This document shows positions 53,078 through 62,059 of a DNA stretch of 64,000 bases, one piece after another. The stretch lies in the NCBI RefSeq assembly GCF_004339085.1, contig NZ_SMFX01000001.1, forward strand, positions 2,477,975-2,541,974. The letters are read 5' to 3'. A program made the translations under genes and the position numbers. This DNA is from Thiogranum longum. Lineage in GTDB: Bacteria > Pseudomonadota > Gammaproteobacteria > DSM-19610. The number at the start of each line of letters is the position of its first letter. The stretch's first letter is position 1. Below the pieces are notes generated by a model, which was not told where the DNA came from, did not search any database, and worked only from the letters and a program-made list of their open reading frames with translations.

Positions 53078-53950
53078 TTATCCGGCGCGCGCCAGACGCT
53101 CCATCAAGGGGGAGCGATTACAGCCGCGCGCCACAAATCCTGTCCAGGGCGCTGGCAGCTGTTCCAGTACGGCGCGCGCCTCGGCTTCTTCCGGGAACGC
53201 CGCGAACACACAGGCTCCACTGCCCGTCATGCGTGCAGGCTGATATTTAGACAGCCAATTCAGTGCGTTAGCTACTTCCGGATAATGTCGCACAACCACC
53301 GCTTGCAGGTCGTTGGCGCCCGCACCCGAGAGAAAGGCGGGTATTTTGAGGGGGCGCGTGTTGCGTGTCAATTGCGGGTCGGAAAATATCTCGGCAGTAG
53401 ATATGCTTAGCGCCGGATCCAGCACCAGAAACCAGGGGCTATCGAGTTGATCGAGAGGCGTCAGCCGCTCGCCCACCCCCTCGGCCCAGGCCGCCTGGCC
53501 GTGTACAAATACCGGCACATCAGCGCCCAGTTGCAGGCCCAGATCAGCCAGGTCATGCACATCGAGGCCGAGTTGCCACAGGTGATTCAACGCCACCAGT
53601 GTGGTGGCTGCATCCGAACTGCCACCACCAAGGCCGCCACCGACCGGCAGCCGCTTGTCAAGTGTGATGCGCACCCCTCCCGGATAGCCGCTCAGCCGCT
53701 GCAAGGCACGTGCTGCACGGAACACCAGGTCATCTTCTGTTGCAACACCGGGCAACCCGCCAGTCAACTCGAGCAAGCCACCCGGCAGACGCTCAAACCA
53801 GAGCCGGTCACCGTAATCGAGAAACTGGAAAACGGTCTGCAACTCATGGTAACCATCGGCGCGCTGTCCGGTTACATGCAGAAAACGGTTTATCTTGGCC
53901 GGTGCCGGCCAACCTTCTCCCTCACGGGCAAAACGCACTACAGCTCCCAT
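53078..53950 (-). CDS. ispE: 4-diphosphocytidyl-2-C-methyl-D-erythritol kinase
   Basis: IspE phosphorylates CDP-methylerythritol in the MEP route to isoprenoids. The 290-residue GHMP kinase has APAKINRFLHVTGQRADGYHEL (about residues 17-38), the ATP loop LPVGGGLGGGSSDAATTL (about 99-116) and a C-terminal ARMTGSGACVFAAF. It overlaps the lolB stop; either the ATG at 53950 or the GTG at 53938, which has GGAG upstream, could be the start. Confidence 0.96.
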   Translation of the reverse strand: MGAVVRFAREGEGWPAPAKINRFLHVTGQRADGYHELQTVFQFLDYGDRLWFERLPGGLLELTGGLPGVATEDDLVFRAARALQRLSGYPGGVRITLDKRLPVGGGLGGGSSDAATTLVALNHLWQLGLDVHDLADLGLQLGADVPVFVHGQAAWAEGVGERLTPLDQLDSPWFLVLDPALSISTAEIFSDPQLTRNTRPLKIPAFLSGAGANDLQAVVVRHYPEVANALNWLSKYQPARMTGSGACVFAAFPEEAEARAVLEQLPAPWTGFVARGCNRSPLMERLARAG

Positions 53951-54552
53951 TCATCGACAAGCAACTTGACGTGTACCCCGTCGCGCTGCAAATCAAGGCG
54001 TGCGGGTAACGCGTACCCGCCATAGTCCCGATAATCCCGATATTCGATCTGCCAGCCATGTTGCTGCAGGGAGGCCAGCCGACCCGCCGCATCCAGCCGC
54101 GTCCTGGCATCGCCCTCACGGTCCGGCAAGCCCCGCAACCAGTAATCAAGCCCTGCCACCGGGAGCCGCCAGCCACTTTGTTGTTCCAGTAATATTTCCG
54201 GGCGCGTTGAAAATTCTGCCGGCCGGCCGGCGCGCTTCAACCAGACACCTGTATCACCACCTTCCAGCTCTATGGCGCCCTGACCGAACGGGCCACGCAA
54301 GCGTATACGGTAATTATCATCATCCTGTTTCCAGTCAAAGGCCGCACTCCAGCCTTCCTCGTCGGTGCGCACGGCCAGCCTTCCACGCACCTGCCAGTCC
54401 CGCAGGGCGGCAACGGACGCCTTGTGTGCTTCCCAGGACCCGCTATCGGCAGGTTGATGTAGCGGTGCCTGTGTGGCACACGCCGACAACAACAGGAGAG
54501 GGTAAAGTCTGAACAGATGTAACCACTTCAGGGAAATCAAGCTTCCACCCAT
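53938..54552 (-). CDS. lolB: Outer-membrane lipoprotein LolB
   Basis: LolB receives lipoproteins from periplasmic LolA and inserts them in the outer membrane. The 204-residue precursor has a lipobox LLSAC after LFRLYPLLL (lipidated Cys about residue 25), then the LolB beta-barrel (WQVRGRLAVRTDEEGWSAAFDWKQDDDNYRIRL) and a C-terminal strand region. Its stop lies inside ispE. Its start directly follows the stop of the TPR lipoprotein gene. Confidence 0.94.
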   Translation of the reverse strand: MGGSLISLKWLHLFRLYPLLLLSACATQAPLHQPADSGSWEAHKASVAALRDWQVRGRLAVRTDEEGWSAAFDWKQDDDNYRIRLRGPFGQGAIELEGGDTGVWLKRAGRPAEFSTRPEILLEQQSGWRLPVAGLDYWLRGLPDREGDARTRLDAAGRLASLQQHGWQIEYRDYRDYGGYALPARLDLQRDGVHVKLLVDEWEL

Positions 54553-56337
54553 TCAGGGCGAAAATCGCCGAACCGTATCTTCAAGGAGACGGTTGCCAGG
54601 ACTGGCATCACGTGCTTTTTTCCACAGTGCCAGTGCAGCATCCTTGTCGCCCATCGTCCACAACACTTCGCCAAGGTGAGCGGCAATCTCGGTATCCTGC
54701 GTCATATCGTAGGCTTTTTGCAGGTACTCACGCGCCTCCGCCAAACGGCCCAGGCGGTACATGACCCAGCCCATGCTGTCGATTACGGCCGGGTCGTTCG
54801 GTGTTTGCGCATAGGCACGCTCGATCAATTTCAATGCCTCATCATAGCGATTGGTGCGATCGGCCAGCGTGTATCCCAGCGCATTCAGTGCACGGGTGTT
54901 ATCCGGCTCAATCTTCAATACATGGCGCATATCTGCTTCGGCCTGGTCAATACGACCCAGCCGCTCTGCTACCAGTGAACGCGCATACAGTATTTCGATA
55001 TCGTCAGGACGGGTTTGCAAATAATCGCTGTAGAGCTTGTAAGCCTCTTCATTCCAGTCAATGCGACTGAGGATACTGCCTTCTACCAGGTACAGCCGCT
55101 GTGACTGCTCAGGCTGGGCAAGACGCAGCTTGCGCAGACGTTCGCGCGCAGCACTGACATCACCTTCAAGCGCCTCCAGGTTGGCAATGCGAACCTGTGC
55201 CTCTAACAGGTGCTCCCCTTTTGACACCTTGCTGTACCACTTGATGGCTTCCTTGCGCCGGCCCTTGTCTTCGGCAATAGCACCCAGGTAGTAATAAGCC
55301 TGCTGCTCCTGTACACCAAGCTTAAGCAGCTTCCTGAACATTTCCACGGCATCATCGATCTGGCCGGCTTCCAGTGACAACAGGGCCAGCGAATAGACAA
55401 TTTGAGCATTATCCGGCTGTTTCCGGAGGAGCAACTTGTACTGCTCACGCGCAGCATCGAAGTCATCCATATCAACCAGCAACCGCGCGTAGGCCTGACG
55501 CAGTAAAATATCATCCGGTTTTTCCTGCAAGGCGGTAGTGAACTGCTGTCGGGCCAGCGCTCCCTGCCCCTGCTTGAGCGCAATCTGCGCACGTAATATC
55601 AGGGCATCGGTACGCCCCGGTTGCAATGCCAGTACGCGATCTATCTGCTGTGCAGCCAATAGCCAGTCCTCGGCATGTACAGCGAGACGGGCATAGGCGA
55701 ATTGCGCATCGGCATCATCCGGCCGCGCACTTGCCAGTTCTGCCATCACCGCCAGGGCACGTTTTTTATCCGGCTCACGTGCCAGCAGGGTCAACAATGT
55801 CTGGTAAGGGCTGCCGTTGTTGGCTTCCTGCTGCGTAAGCAGATAATCAAACTGCTCTACAGCCTCCCCCATCTTGCCATTACGTAATGCCAGTGCCGCC
55901 AGTGCCTGACGTGCCTCCAGCTTGTCAGGTGCCAGTTCCACCCAGCGGCGCGCGGCCTGTAGTGCGATATCCGGACGTTTCCCGTATACGGCGATACTGA
56001 GTGCTCGCTCGGCAATACGGGGGTCATCACTGTCCCGGGCTGCCTGCAGGTAACTGGCGCCCGATACGTCCAGCACGCCTCGCTGACCGGCAATCTCGCC
56101 CAACAGAACCTCGTAGAGCAAATCAGCCGTCAGCGACTCGGTGTGTTCCGGTACGGCTGCCTGCTCGTCTGTCTGCGCAGGTATCGCCGATTCGGCCCCG
56201 GGAGGTTGTTTTCCCTCAGGTTCCGTGGATTCACCAGATGGCTTCAGTAAGGCCGTACTACAAGCCGTCAACAACAGGGCGCCCAAAACCGCTGCGCCAC
56301 CCCGGGAAAAGGTATTTTTACATGTAAAACCAATCAT
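54553..56337 (-). CDS. TPR-repeat lipoprotein
   Basis: The 594-residue protein has a lipobox (LLLTACST, lipidated Cys about residue 26) and about twelve to fourteen tetratricopeptide repeats, e.g. PDDILLRQAYARLLVDMDDFDAAREQY and PNDPAVIDSMGWVMYRLGRLAEAREYL. Outer-membrane TPR lipoproteins next to lolB are common in gammaproteobacteria and may be scaffolds for envelope complexes. It is divergent from hemA over a 162-base gap that holds both promoters and no gene. Confidence 0.9.
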   Translation of the reverse strand: MIGFTCKNTFSRGGAAVLGALLLTACSTALLKPSGESTEPEGKQPPGAESAIPAQTDEQAAVPEHTESLTADLLYEVLLGEIAGQRGVLDVSGASYLQAARDSDDPRIAERALSIAVYGKRPDIALQAARRWVELAPDKLEARQALAALALRNGKMGEAVEQFDYLLTQQEANNGSPYQTLLTLLAREPDKKRALAVMAELASARPDDADAQFAYARLAVHAEDWLLAAQQIDRVLALQPGRTDALILRAQIALKQGQGALARQQFTTALQEKPDDILLRQAYARLLVDMDDFDAAREQYKLLLRKQPDNAQIVYSLALLSLEAGQIDDAVEMFRKLLKLGVQEQQAYYYLGAIAEDKGRRKEAIKWYSKVSKGEHLLEAQVRIANLEALEGDVSAARERLRKLRLAQPEQSQRLYLVEGSILSRIDWNEEAYKLYSDYLQTRPDDIEILYARSLVAERLGRIDQAEADMRHVLKIEPDNTRALNALGYTLADRTNRYDEALKLIERAYAQTPNDPAVIDSMGWVMYRLGRLAEAREYLQKAYDMTQDTEIAAHLGEVLWTMGDKDAALALWKKARDASPGNRLLEDTVRRFSP

Positions 56338-56499
56338 CTTTTCAGGTTTTCAACCTTAAATTAGTGGATTCGTGTCACTATACGGCAAAGCCGCGGGAAG
56401 CTACAACGCACTACCGCTGGCCGACTTTGTCCGTTCAATGCTTGTATTCAAACCGCCTATCCCGCACAATTTTTTGTTTCCGTTGCTATTTGTTACATC

Positions 56500-57762
56500 A
56501 TGTCCCTGATCGCGCTCGGCATCAATCACCGCACCGCGCCCGTTGAATTGCGGGAGCAGGTCGCCATCAGTGGCGAGCGTATCAGTGATGCCCTGCGCGG
56601 ACTTACTGCGCTGCCCTCGGTCAAAGAAGCTGCCATCCTGTCGACCTGTAACCGCACCGAATTGTACTGCGGCCTGCAGGAGCCAGGGCTGGATGACATC
56701 ACAAACTGGCTGGCAAGTTACCATAACCTCGACCCGGCGCTGATCCAGCCTTACCTGTACAGCTTTCCCGACGACAGCGCTGTTCGGCACCTGTTACGCG
56801 TAGCCGGGGGCCTGGACTCCATGATCATCGGTGAGCCGCAGATCCTTGGACAAATGAAAGAGGCGTACCAGGCAGCCACTGATGCCGGAACTCTGGACAG
56901 CGCGCTGGGCCGTTTGTTCCAGCACACATTTTCTGTGGCCAAACAAATCCGCACCGATACGGCGATCGGCGAAAGCCCGGTTTCGGTGGCCTTCGCCGCC
57001 GTCAGCCTGGCGAAGCAAATCTTTGGAGACTTCACCTCACAAACCGCACTGCTGATTGGCGCCGGTGAAACCATTGAGCTGACGGCCCGCCACCTGCGCG
57101 ATCAGCAACTCGGGCGGCTGGTGATTGCCAACCGGACTCCGGAAAATGCCCACCGGCTGGCGGCACGCTTTGATGGCTATGGTATCGGGCTTGACGAAAT
57201 CCCGGCCCATCTCGCCGAAGCGGATATTGTGATTACGGCGACGGGCAGCCCAACGGCTATCCTCGACAAGGCGATGGTGAAAAAAGCGCTGAAAAATCGC
57301 AAACACCGACCGGTATTCATGGTGGATATCGCCGTTCCGCGCGACATCGACGCCGAGGTCGCGGAACTGGAAGACATCTACCTGTACACGGTCGACGACC
57401 TGCAGGATGTCATTCAGGAAAACCTCAAGTCTCGCCAACAGGCCGCACTGCAGGCTGAAGAAATTATTGATGTGCAGGTAGAACGCTTCATGAGCTGGCT
57501 GCGTGCACAGGACGCCGTGGCCACGATCCGCGACTACCGTAAACATGCCGAACAGCAACGTGATGAGGTATTCCGAAAGGCACAACACATGCTCGAGGGT
57601 GGCAAGGATCCGCAGCAGGTGCTGGAATATCTGGCCAACACACTGACCAACAAACTCACTCATGCACCCAGCGTACGCATTCGGGAAGCTGCCGAGAACG
57701 GCGATAACGACCTGCTCGATGCGGCGCTGGCGCTGTTCAATCTGGACAAAGACAAACCGTGA
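56500..57762 (+). CDS. hemA: Glutamyl-tRNA reductase
   Basis: HemA reduces Glu-tRNA to glutamate-1-semialdehyde, the first step of C5 tetrapyrrole synthesis. The 420-residue protein has the catalytic Cys in [12 protein letters not shown] (about residues 46-57), [21 protein letters not shown] (about 105-125), the NADPH loop [16 protein letters not shown] and the C-terminal dimerisation helix. Length is normal. Its stop overlaps the GTG start of prfA. Confidence 0.98.
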   Translation: MSLIALGINHRTAPVELREQVAISGERISDALRGLTALPSVKEAAILSTCNRTELYCGLQEPGLDDITNWLASYHNLDPALIQPYLYSFPDDSAVRHLLRVAGGLDSMIIGEPQILGQMKEAYQAATDAGTLDSALGRLFQHTFSVAKQIRTDTAIGESPVSVAFAAVSLAKQIFGDFTSQTALLIGAGETIELTARHLRDQQLGRLVIANRTPENAHRLAARFDGYGIGLDEIPAHLAEADIVITATGSPTAILDKAMVKKALKNRKHRPVFMVDIAVPRDIDAEVAELEDIYLYTVDDLQDVIQENLKSRQQAALQAEEIIDVQVERFMSWLRAQDAVATIRDYRKHAEQQRDEVFRKAQHMLEGGKDPQQVLEYLANTLTNKLTHAPSVRIREAAENGDNDLLDAALALFNLDKDKP

Positions 57763-58850
57763 ACCCCTCACTGGAAAACAAGCTGCAAACCGTCGTCGAA
57801 CGCGCAGAGGAAGTCTCGGCACTCCTCTCTGACCCGGACATCATCTCCGATAACAACCGCTTTCGTGAACTGTCGCAGGAGTACGCACAGATTACCCCGG
57901 TAGTGAATTGTTTCGAATCCCTGCAGCAGGCGCGTAATGACGAAGCCACCGCACAGGAGATGCTGAAAGACCCGGATCCCGATCTGCGCGACATGGCCGG
58001 CGAGGAACTGGAAGATGCCCGCCAGCGCCGCGAAACACTCGAACTGGAACTGCAAAAACACCTGCTGCCGAAAGACCCCAACGACAACAAGAACGTCTAC
58101 CTGGAAATTCGCGCCGGAACCGGCGGCGATGAAGCAGCCATCTTTGCCGGCGATCTGTTTCGCATGTATTCGCGCTATGCGGAAACACAGCGCTGGAATG
58201 TCGAAATTCTCAGTAAAAGTGAAGGTGAGCACGGTGGCTACAAGGAAATCATTGCCCGCATCAGCGGCAATGACGTCTATGCCCGGCTCAAGTTTGAATC
58301 CGGTGTTCATCGTGTGCAGCGGGTACCGGAAACGGAATCGCAGGGGCGTATCCATACCTCGGCCGCCACTGTGGCAGTATTACCCGAAGCCGAAGAAACC
58401 GAAGCCATCAACATCAACCCGGCAGACCTCAAGGTCGACACCTACCGGGCGTCCGGCGCTGGCGGCCAGCATATCAACAAGACCGACTCGGCCGTACGCA
58501 TCACCCACCTGCCAACCGGCGTGGTGGTGGAATGCCAGGACGAACGCTCGCAACACAAGAACCGCGCCCGCGCACTGTCATTGCTGGCCTCACGCCTGCA
58601 GGCAGCAGAAGACGAGAAACGCCACAGCGAAGAAAGCGAGACACGCCGCAGTCTGGTTGGCAGCGGCGACCGTTCGGAGCGTATCCGGACCTACAACTTC
58701 CCGCAGGGCCGGATCACCGACCACCGCATCAACCTGACACTTTACAAGCTGGACGACGTCATGCAGGGCGCACTCGACCCGGTCATTGAACCCCTGCTGA
58801 GTGAAGACCAGGCCGACCGGCTGGCGGAACTCAGCGCCCAGGACAGTTGA
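57759..58850 (+). CDS. prfA: Peptide chain release factor 1
   Basis: RF1 reads UAA and UAG and triggers hydrolysis of peptidyl-tRNA. The 363-residue protein has the catalytic GGQ in [26 protein letters not shown] (about residues 228-253) and the C-terminal domain of RF1. The start is GTG, four bases inside hemA (GTGA), so both are coupled. Its Gln in GGQ is the methylation target of the next gene's product. Confidence 0.98.
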   Translation: MNPSLENKLQTVVERAEEVSALLSDPDIISDNNRFRELSQEYAQITPVVNCFESLQQARNDEATAQEMLKDPDPDLRDMAGEELEDARQRRETLELELQKHLLPKDPNDNKNVYLEIRAGTGGDEAAIFAGDLFRMYSRYAETQRWNVEILSKSEGEHGGYKEIIARISGNDVYARLKFESGVHRVQRVPETESQGRIHTSAATVAVLPEAEETEAININPADLKVDTYRASGAGGQHINKTDSAVRITHLPTGVVVECQDERSQHKNRARALSLLASRLQAAEDEKRHSEESETRRSLVGSGDRSERIRTYNFPQGRITDHRINLTLYKLDDVMQGALDPVIEPLLSEDQADRLAELSAQDS

Positions 58851-58857
58851 ACGCCCG

Positions 58858-59697
58858 GTGACCAGCATCGCACAAGCGTTGCAGCAGGCCCGCGCGCAAC
58901 TGCAAACCAGCGATACTGCGCAACTGGACGCCGAAGTCCTGATGATGCACGTACTCGGCAAACCCCGCAGCTATCTGCACGCCTGGCCGGAAGCACAACT
59001 CGATACGAAACAACTGGAACAGTTCACTGCACTGGTGGAGGCGCGCAGCGCGGGTCAACCCGTTGCCTACCTGACCGGCCAGCGCGAGTTCTGGTCACTG
59101 CAACTCGAGGTCAGCGAACACACCCTTATCCCGCGACCGGACACGGAACTGCTGGTCGAGCAGACACTGGCGTTGCTGCCCGCCGACGAGCCGTTACAGG
59201 TTCTCGATGCCGGAACCGGCAGTGGCGCCATCGCCCTGGCACTGGCTCACGAACGTCCGCACTGGCAGGTTTTCGCCAGTGACCGTTCGCCGGAATGCCT
59301 GGTGGTGGCCTGTCACAATGCAGCAAGACTGGGGCTGGGTAACATTCACTTTTTTACCGGTCACTGGTGTGATGCCGTGGCCGGGCAGCGCCTCGACGCA
59401 CTGGTTTCAAACCCGCCCTATATCGCCGAACAGGACCCGCACCTGGGTGAGGGCGACGTCCGTTTTGAGCCACGCAGCGCACTCAGTGCCGGCAGCGAAG
59501 GCCTGGACGACCTGACACAACTGGCAGCCGCGGCCACCCGCGTACTGAAACCGGGTGGACACATTCTGCTGGAACACGGTTTCGAGCAAGCCGAAGCAGT
59601 TCGCATACTATTGAAAGACAACGAATTATCGGAAATCAGTAGCATCCGCGACCTGGCCGGACACGAACGCGTCAGTCACGCCAGGAAAACCGCCTGA
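58858..59697 (+). CDS. prmC: Release factor glutamine methyltransferase
   Basis: PrmC methylates the GGQ glutamine of release factors. The 279-residue form starts at GTG 58858, 7 bases after the prfA stop; an earlier ATG lies inside prfA. Motif I VLDAGTGSGAIALALA (about residues 114-129) and the catalytic LVSNPPYIAEQDPHL (about 181-195) are visible. The gene is where it is expected, after prfA. Confidence 0.96.
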   Translation: MTSIAQALQQARAQLQTSDTAQLDAEVLMMHVLGKPRSYLHAWPEAQLDTKQLEQFTALVEARSAGQPVAYLTGQREFWSLQLEVSEHTLIPRPDTELLVEQTLALLPADEPLQVLDAGTGSGAIALALAHERPHWQVFASDRSPECLVVACHNAARLGLGNIHFFTGHWCDAVAGQRLDALVSNPPYIAEQDPHLGEGDVRFEPRSALSAGSEGLDDLTQLAAAATRVLKPGGHILLEHGFEQAEAVRILLKDNELSEISSIRDLAGHERVSHARKTA

Positions 59698-59751
59698 AAA
59701 TCGCCTGAAAACCGACTCGCGACTCCCCTGTATTTGGTATAGGATTTCCTC

Positions 59752-60168
59752 ATGGAACATCCCGACCCGGACACCATAAAGCACCGGGAAGTCGCATTCC
59801 GCGACCCACTCCCGGGGCAGCAGCAGGCTCTCGACGCCATCATGGCGTTGACGGATATCGACGGCATAGTGGATGTCACCCTGGCCGGCCCCTCCCGCAA
59901 TGCCATTCGTGTCAGCTACGACCTGCGCCAGATTGATTTATCCACGATCGAGGCCCTGCTGTTCGAGCTTGGCTTCCATCTCGAAAATAACCTGCTCACC
60001 AAAATCAAGCGTGCCCTGTATTACTATACGGAAGGCATCGAGCTGGAAAACATCTCTGCCCGCCGCGACCAGGGCCAAAGCACCCGCGACATCTTCATGC
60101 AATGCTATGTCTGCCAACGCCACGGTTGCCGTGACGCACGCCCCGAACACTGGCGCCGCTACCTGTAA
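59752..60168 (+). CDS. Hypothetical protein, HMA-like fold with Cys-rich tail
   Basis: I do not recognise this 138-residue protein. Residues about 20-75 have the pattern of a small ferredoxin-like (heavy-metal-associated) domain: ALDAIMALTDIDGIVDVTLAGPSRNAIRVSYDLRQIDLSTIEALLFELGF, but with no CxxC metal site. A central helix LLTKIKRALYYYTEGIELENI and a C-terminal CYVCQRHGCRDARPEHWRRY segment with three cysteines follow, perhaps binding metal. It lies between prmC and a MoeB-type gene, 47 bases before the latter. Sulfur or metal transfer is a guess. Confidence 0.6.
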   Translation: MEHPDPDTIKHREVAFRDPLPGQQQALDAIMALTDIDGIVDVTLAGPSRNAIRVSYDLRQIDLSTIEALLFELGFHLENNLLTKIKRALYYYTEGIELENISARRDQGQSTRDIFMQCYVCQRHGCRDARPEHWRRYL

Positions 60169-60215
60169 ATCCCTGCACCCTGTTTTTTTAGCCACACGGC
60201 CGGTATCGTCACGCT

Positions 60216-60968
60216 ATGAACGATGACCAGTTACTTCGCTACAGCCGACAGATCATGCTCCCCCGATTTGGCACCGAAGGCCAGCAGGCCCTGCTGGATA
60301 CCCGTGTGCTGGTCATTGGAGCCGGCGGTCTCGGCTCACCTGCCGCGCTGTACCTGGCAGCAGCCGGTGTCGGGCAGCTGGTCATTGCCGATGATGACGA
60401 GGTCGATCTCTCCAACCTGCAGCGCCAGATCCTTCACCAGCAGAACGACATTGGCAAACCCAAGGTGGAGTCCGCCAAAGATACCCTGACAGCACTCAAC
60501 CCGGATACGGACATCACTGCCCTGCACACCCGACTGGAGGGTGAAACATTACGCGCCGAGGTTGCACAGGCCGATCTTGTCATCGACGCCAGCGATAACT
60601 TCGACACCCGCTTTGCCGTCAACCGCGCCTGCGTCGAAACGATAACCCCGCTGGTCTCCGGCGCCGCCATTCGCCTGGAAGGCCAGGTCTCGGTGTTCCT
60701 GCCCGGCTCCCCGGACAGTCCCTGCTATCGCTGCCTGTACCGCGAAGGCGAAGACCCGGAGCAGACCTGTGCCGACAACGGTATCCTGTCACCCGTTGTC
60801 GGTATCATCGGCAGCATCCAGGCACTGGAAGCCATCAAGGTCCTGGCCGGGCTGGGCGAAACCCTGAGCGGCCGCCTGTTGGTGTTCGACGGCCTGTACA
60901 ATGAATGGCGCAGCATGAAACTGCGCCGCGACCCGGCCTGCCCGGTGTGTGGAAATCAAACAACATGA
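60216..60968 (+). CDS. moeB: Molybdopterin-synthase adenylyltransferase / ThiF-like E1 (MoeB family)
   Basis: This enzyme adenylates the C-terminus of a ubiquitin-like sulfur carrier (MoaD or ThiS). The 250-residue protein has GAGGLGSPAALYLAAAGVG (about residues 33-51), DDDEVDLSNLQRQILH (about 59-74), DASDNFDTRF and zinc-binding cysteine pairs CYRC (about 171-174) and CPVCG (about 243-247). The conserved Cys expected in the catalytic loop is plausible in EQTCADNG. Its stop overlaps the next gene (ATGA). MoeB and ThiF cannot be told apart here. Confidence 0.92.
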   Translation: MNDDQLLRYSRQIMLPRFGTEGQQALLDTRVLVIGAGGLGSPAALYLAAAGVGQLVIADDDEVDLSNLQRQILHQQNDIGKPKVESAKDTLTALNPDTDITALHTRLEGETLRAEVAQADLVIDASDNFDTRFAVNRACVETITPLVSGAAIRLEGQVSVFLPGSPDSPCYRCLYREGEDPEQTCADNGILSPVVGIIGSIQALEAIKVLAGLGETLSGRLLVFDGLYNEWRSMKLRRDPACPVCGNQTT

Positions 60969-61378
60969 AACACGTCACCCTGCCCCGACCCATCGTCAAC
61001 CAGATACTCCACCTGGCGCAACGCGAACCGGAACGTGAAGTCTGTGGACTGGTCAGTGCTCGCGACGGCCTGCCCGTACGTTGTATCCCGGTCGCCAATG
61101 TCGCAGACGAACCCGGGAAGCTGTTCGCCATGGACCCCAAACAGCAAATCGATGCCATGCGCCAGATGCGGGAACAGGGTGAGGCGCTGTTCGCCATTTA
61201 CCATTCCCACCCGACCAGCCCGGCGGAACCGTCCGCCATCGATATCGAACAGGCGGGCTACCCGGATGTGCTGTACCTGATCGTGTCACTGAATACAAAA
61301 GGTGTACTGGAACTGAGGGGATACCGGTTCGAGAACGGCCAGCCCGAGCCGGTACACCTTGAAATTCTGGAAGACTGA
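60965..61378 (+). CDS. JAMM/MPN-type metallopeptidase (M67 family)
   Basis: The 137-residue protein has the JAMM zinc site: the Glu in REVCGLV (about residue 23), and HSHP with Ser and Asp in YHSHPTSPAEPSAIDIE (about residues 79-95). Such enzymes trim the C-terminus of ubiquitin-like sulfur carriers (Mec+/CysO-type) and are often next to an E1-like gene. The start overlaps the moeB stop by four bases (ATGA), so they form a coupled pair. No MoaD/ThiS-like carrier is seen next to them. Confidence 0.92.
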   Translation: MKHVTLPRPIVNQILHLAQREPEREVCGLVSARDGLPVRCIPVANVADEPGKLFAMDPKQQIDAMRQMREQGEALFAIYHSHPTSPAEPSAIDIEQAGYPDVLYLIVSLNTKGVLELRGYRFENGQPEPVHLEILED

Positions 61379-61470
61379 GCCGCATAAACTGGCGGGCGAT
61401 AGCAGAAAGATCTATGATTAGGTCATACACATACTGGACAGAAATGAACGGCCGGAGGCCAGCAAACCCC

Positions 61471-61929
61471 ATGAAAAACAGCCTGATATTAATATTCCTG
61501 ATTTCCGTACTCGGTCTTGCCGGTTGTGCCTCGAACCTGTCCGGCGAAAGCTACAGCCGCGCCGAAGCCCGAACCGTCCAGCAGGTTGAATACGGCGTTA
61601 TAGAATCGTTACGACCTGTCCAGATCGAAGGCACCAAAACCCCGATCGGCAGCGGCGCCGGCGCCATCGTCGGCGGCATTGCAGGCAGCAGTGTCGGTGG
61701 TCGCAAGACCGGCCAGGTGATGGCCGTTATCGGCGCCGTGGCAGGCGGGTTAGCCGGTGCTGCAATTGAAGAAGGTGTCACGCGCACCCAGGGCGTGGAA
61801 TTCACCATCAGAATGGAAGATGGCCGGACGGTCGCTATCGTTCAGGCGCTGTCACCCAATGAGCGCTTCTCCGTGGGTGACCGGGTACGCGTTATCTACA
61901 GCGGTCAGAATACGCGCGTTGCGCATTAG
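61471..61929 (+). CDS. Glycine-zipper outer-membrane lipoprotein (SlyB/17-kDa antigen type)
   Basis: The 152-residue precursor has a lipobox LGLAGCAS (lipidated Cys about residue 18) and a glycine-zipper 2TM region (GSGAGAIVGGIAGSSVGGRKTGQVMAVIGAVAGGLAGAAIEE, about residues 58-99). A C-terminal strand-rich domain GVEFTIRMEDGRTVAIVQAL follows. It is a SlyB-like envelope stabiliser. The start at 61471 fits the signal; GGAGG lies 13 nt before it, rather far. Confidence 0.9.
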   Translation: MKNSLILIFLISVLGLAGCASNLSGESYSRAEARTVQQVEYGVIESLRPVQIEGTKTPIGSGAGAIVGGIAGSSVGGRKTGQVMAVIGAVAGGLAGAAIEEGVTRTQGVEFTIRMEDGRTVAIVQALSPNERFSVGDRVRVIYSGQNTRVAH

Positions 61930-61950
61930 GCAAACCCGGACTAATTCGTC

Positions 61951-62011
61951 ATACCGGCGCATGCCGGTATCCATGTTGTTGAAACCACTAGATTCTGGCT
62001 CACGCCAGAAT
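61951..62011. repeat. Dispersed 'GTCATACCGGC' two-hairpin repeat
   Basis: ATACCGGC-GCAT-GCCGGTAT (61951-61970) and ATTCTGGC-TCAC-GCCAGAAT (61992-62011) are two perfect 8-bp hairpins flanked by TCGTC and TAACGAG. This is the layout of a repeat scattered between genes in many proteobacteria. It lies between the SlyB-like gene and the RTX gene, both ending here, and may act as a bidirectional stop or RNA-stabilising structure. Confidence 0.75.
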
Positions 62012-62059
62012 AACGAGAATTGAATTAATTCTGAGCCCCCTTCTCATTTACCTCTTACT

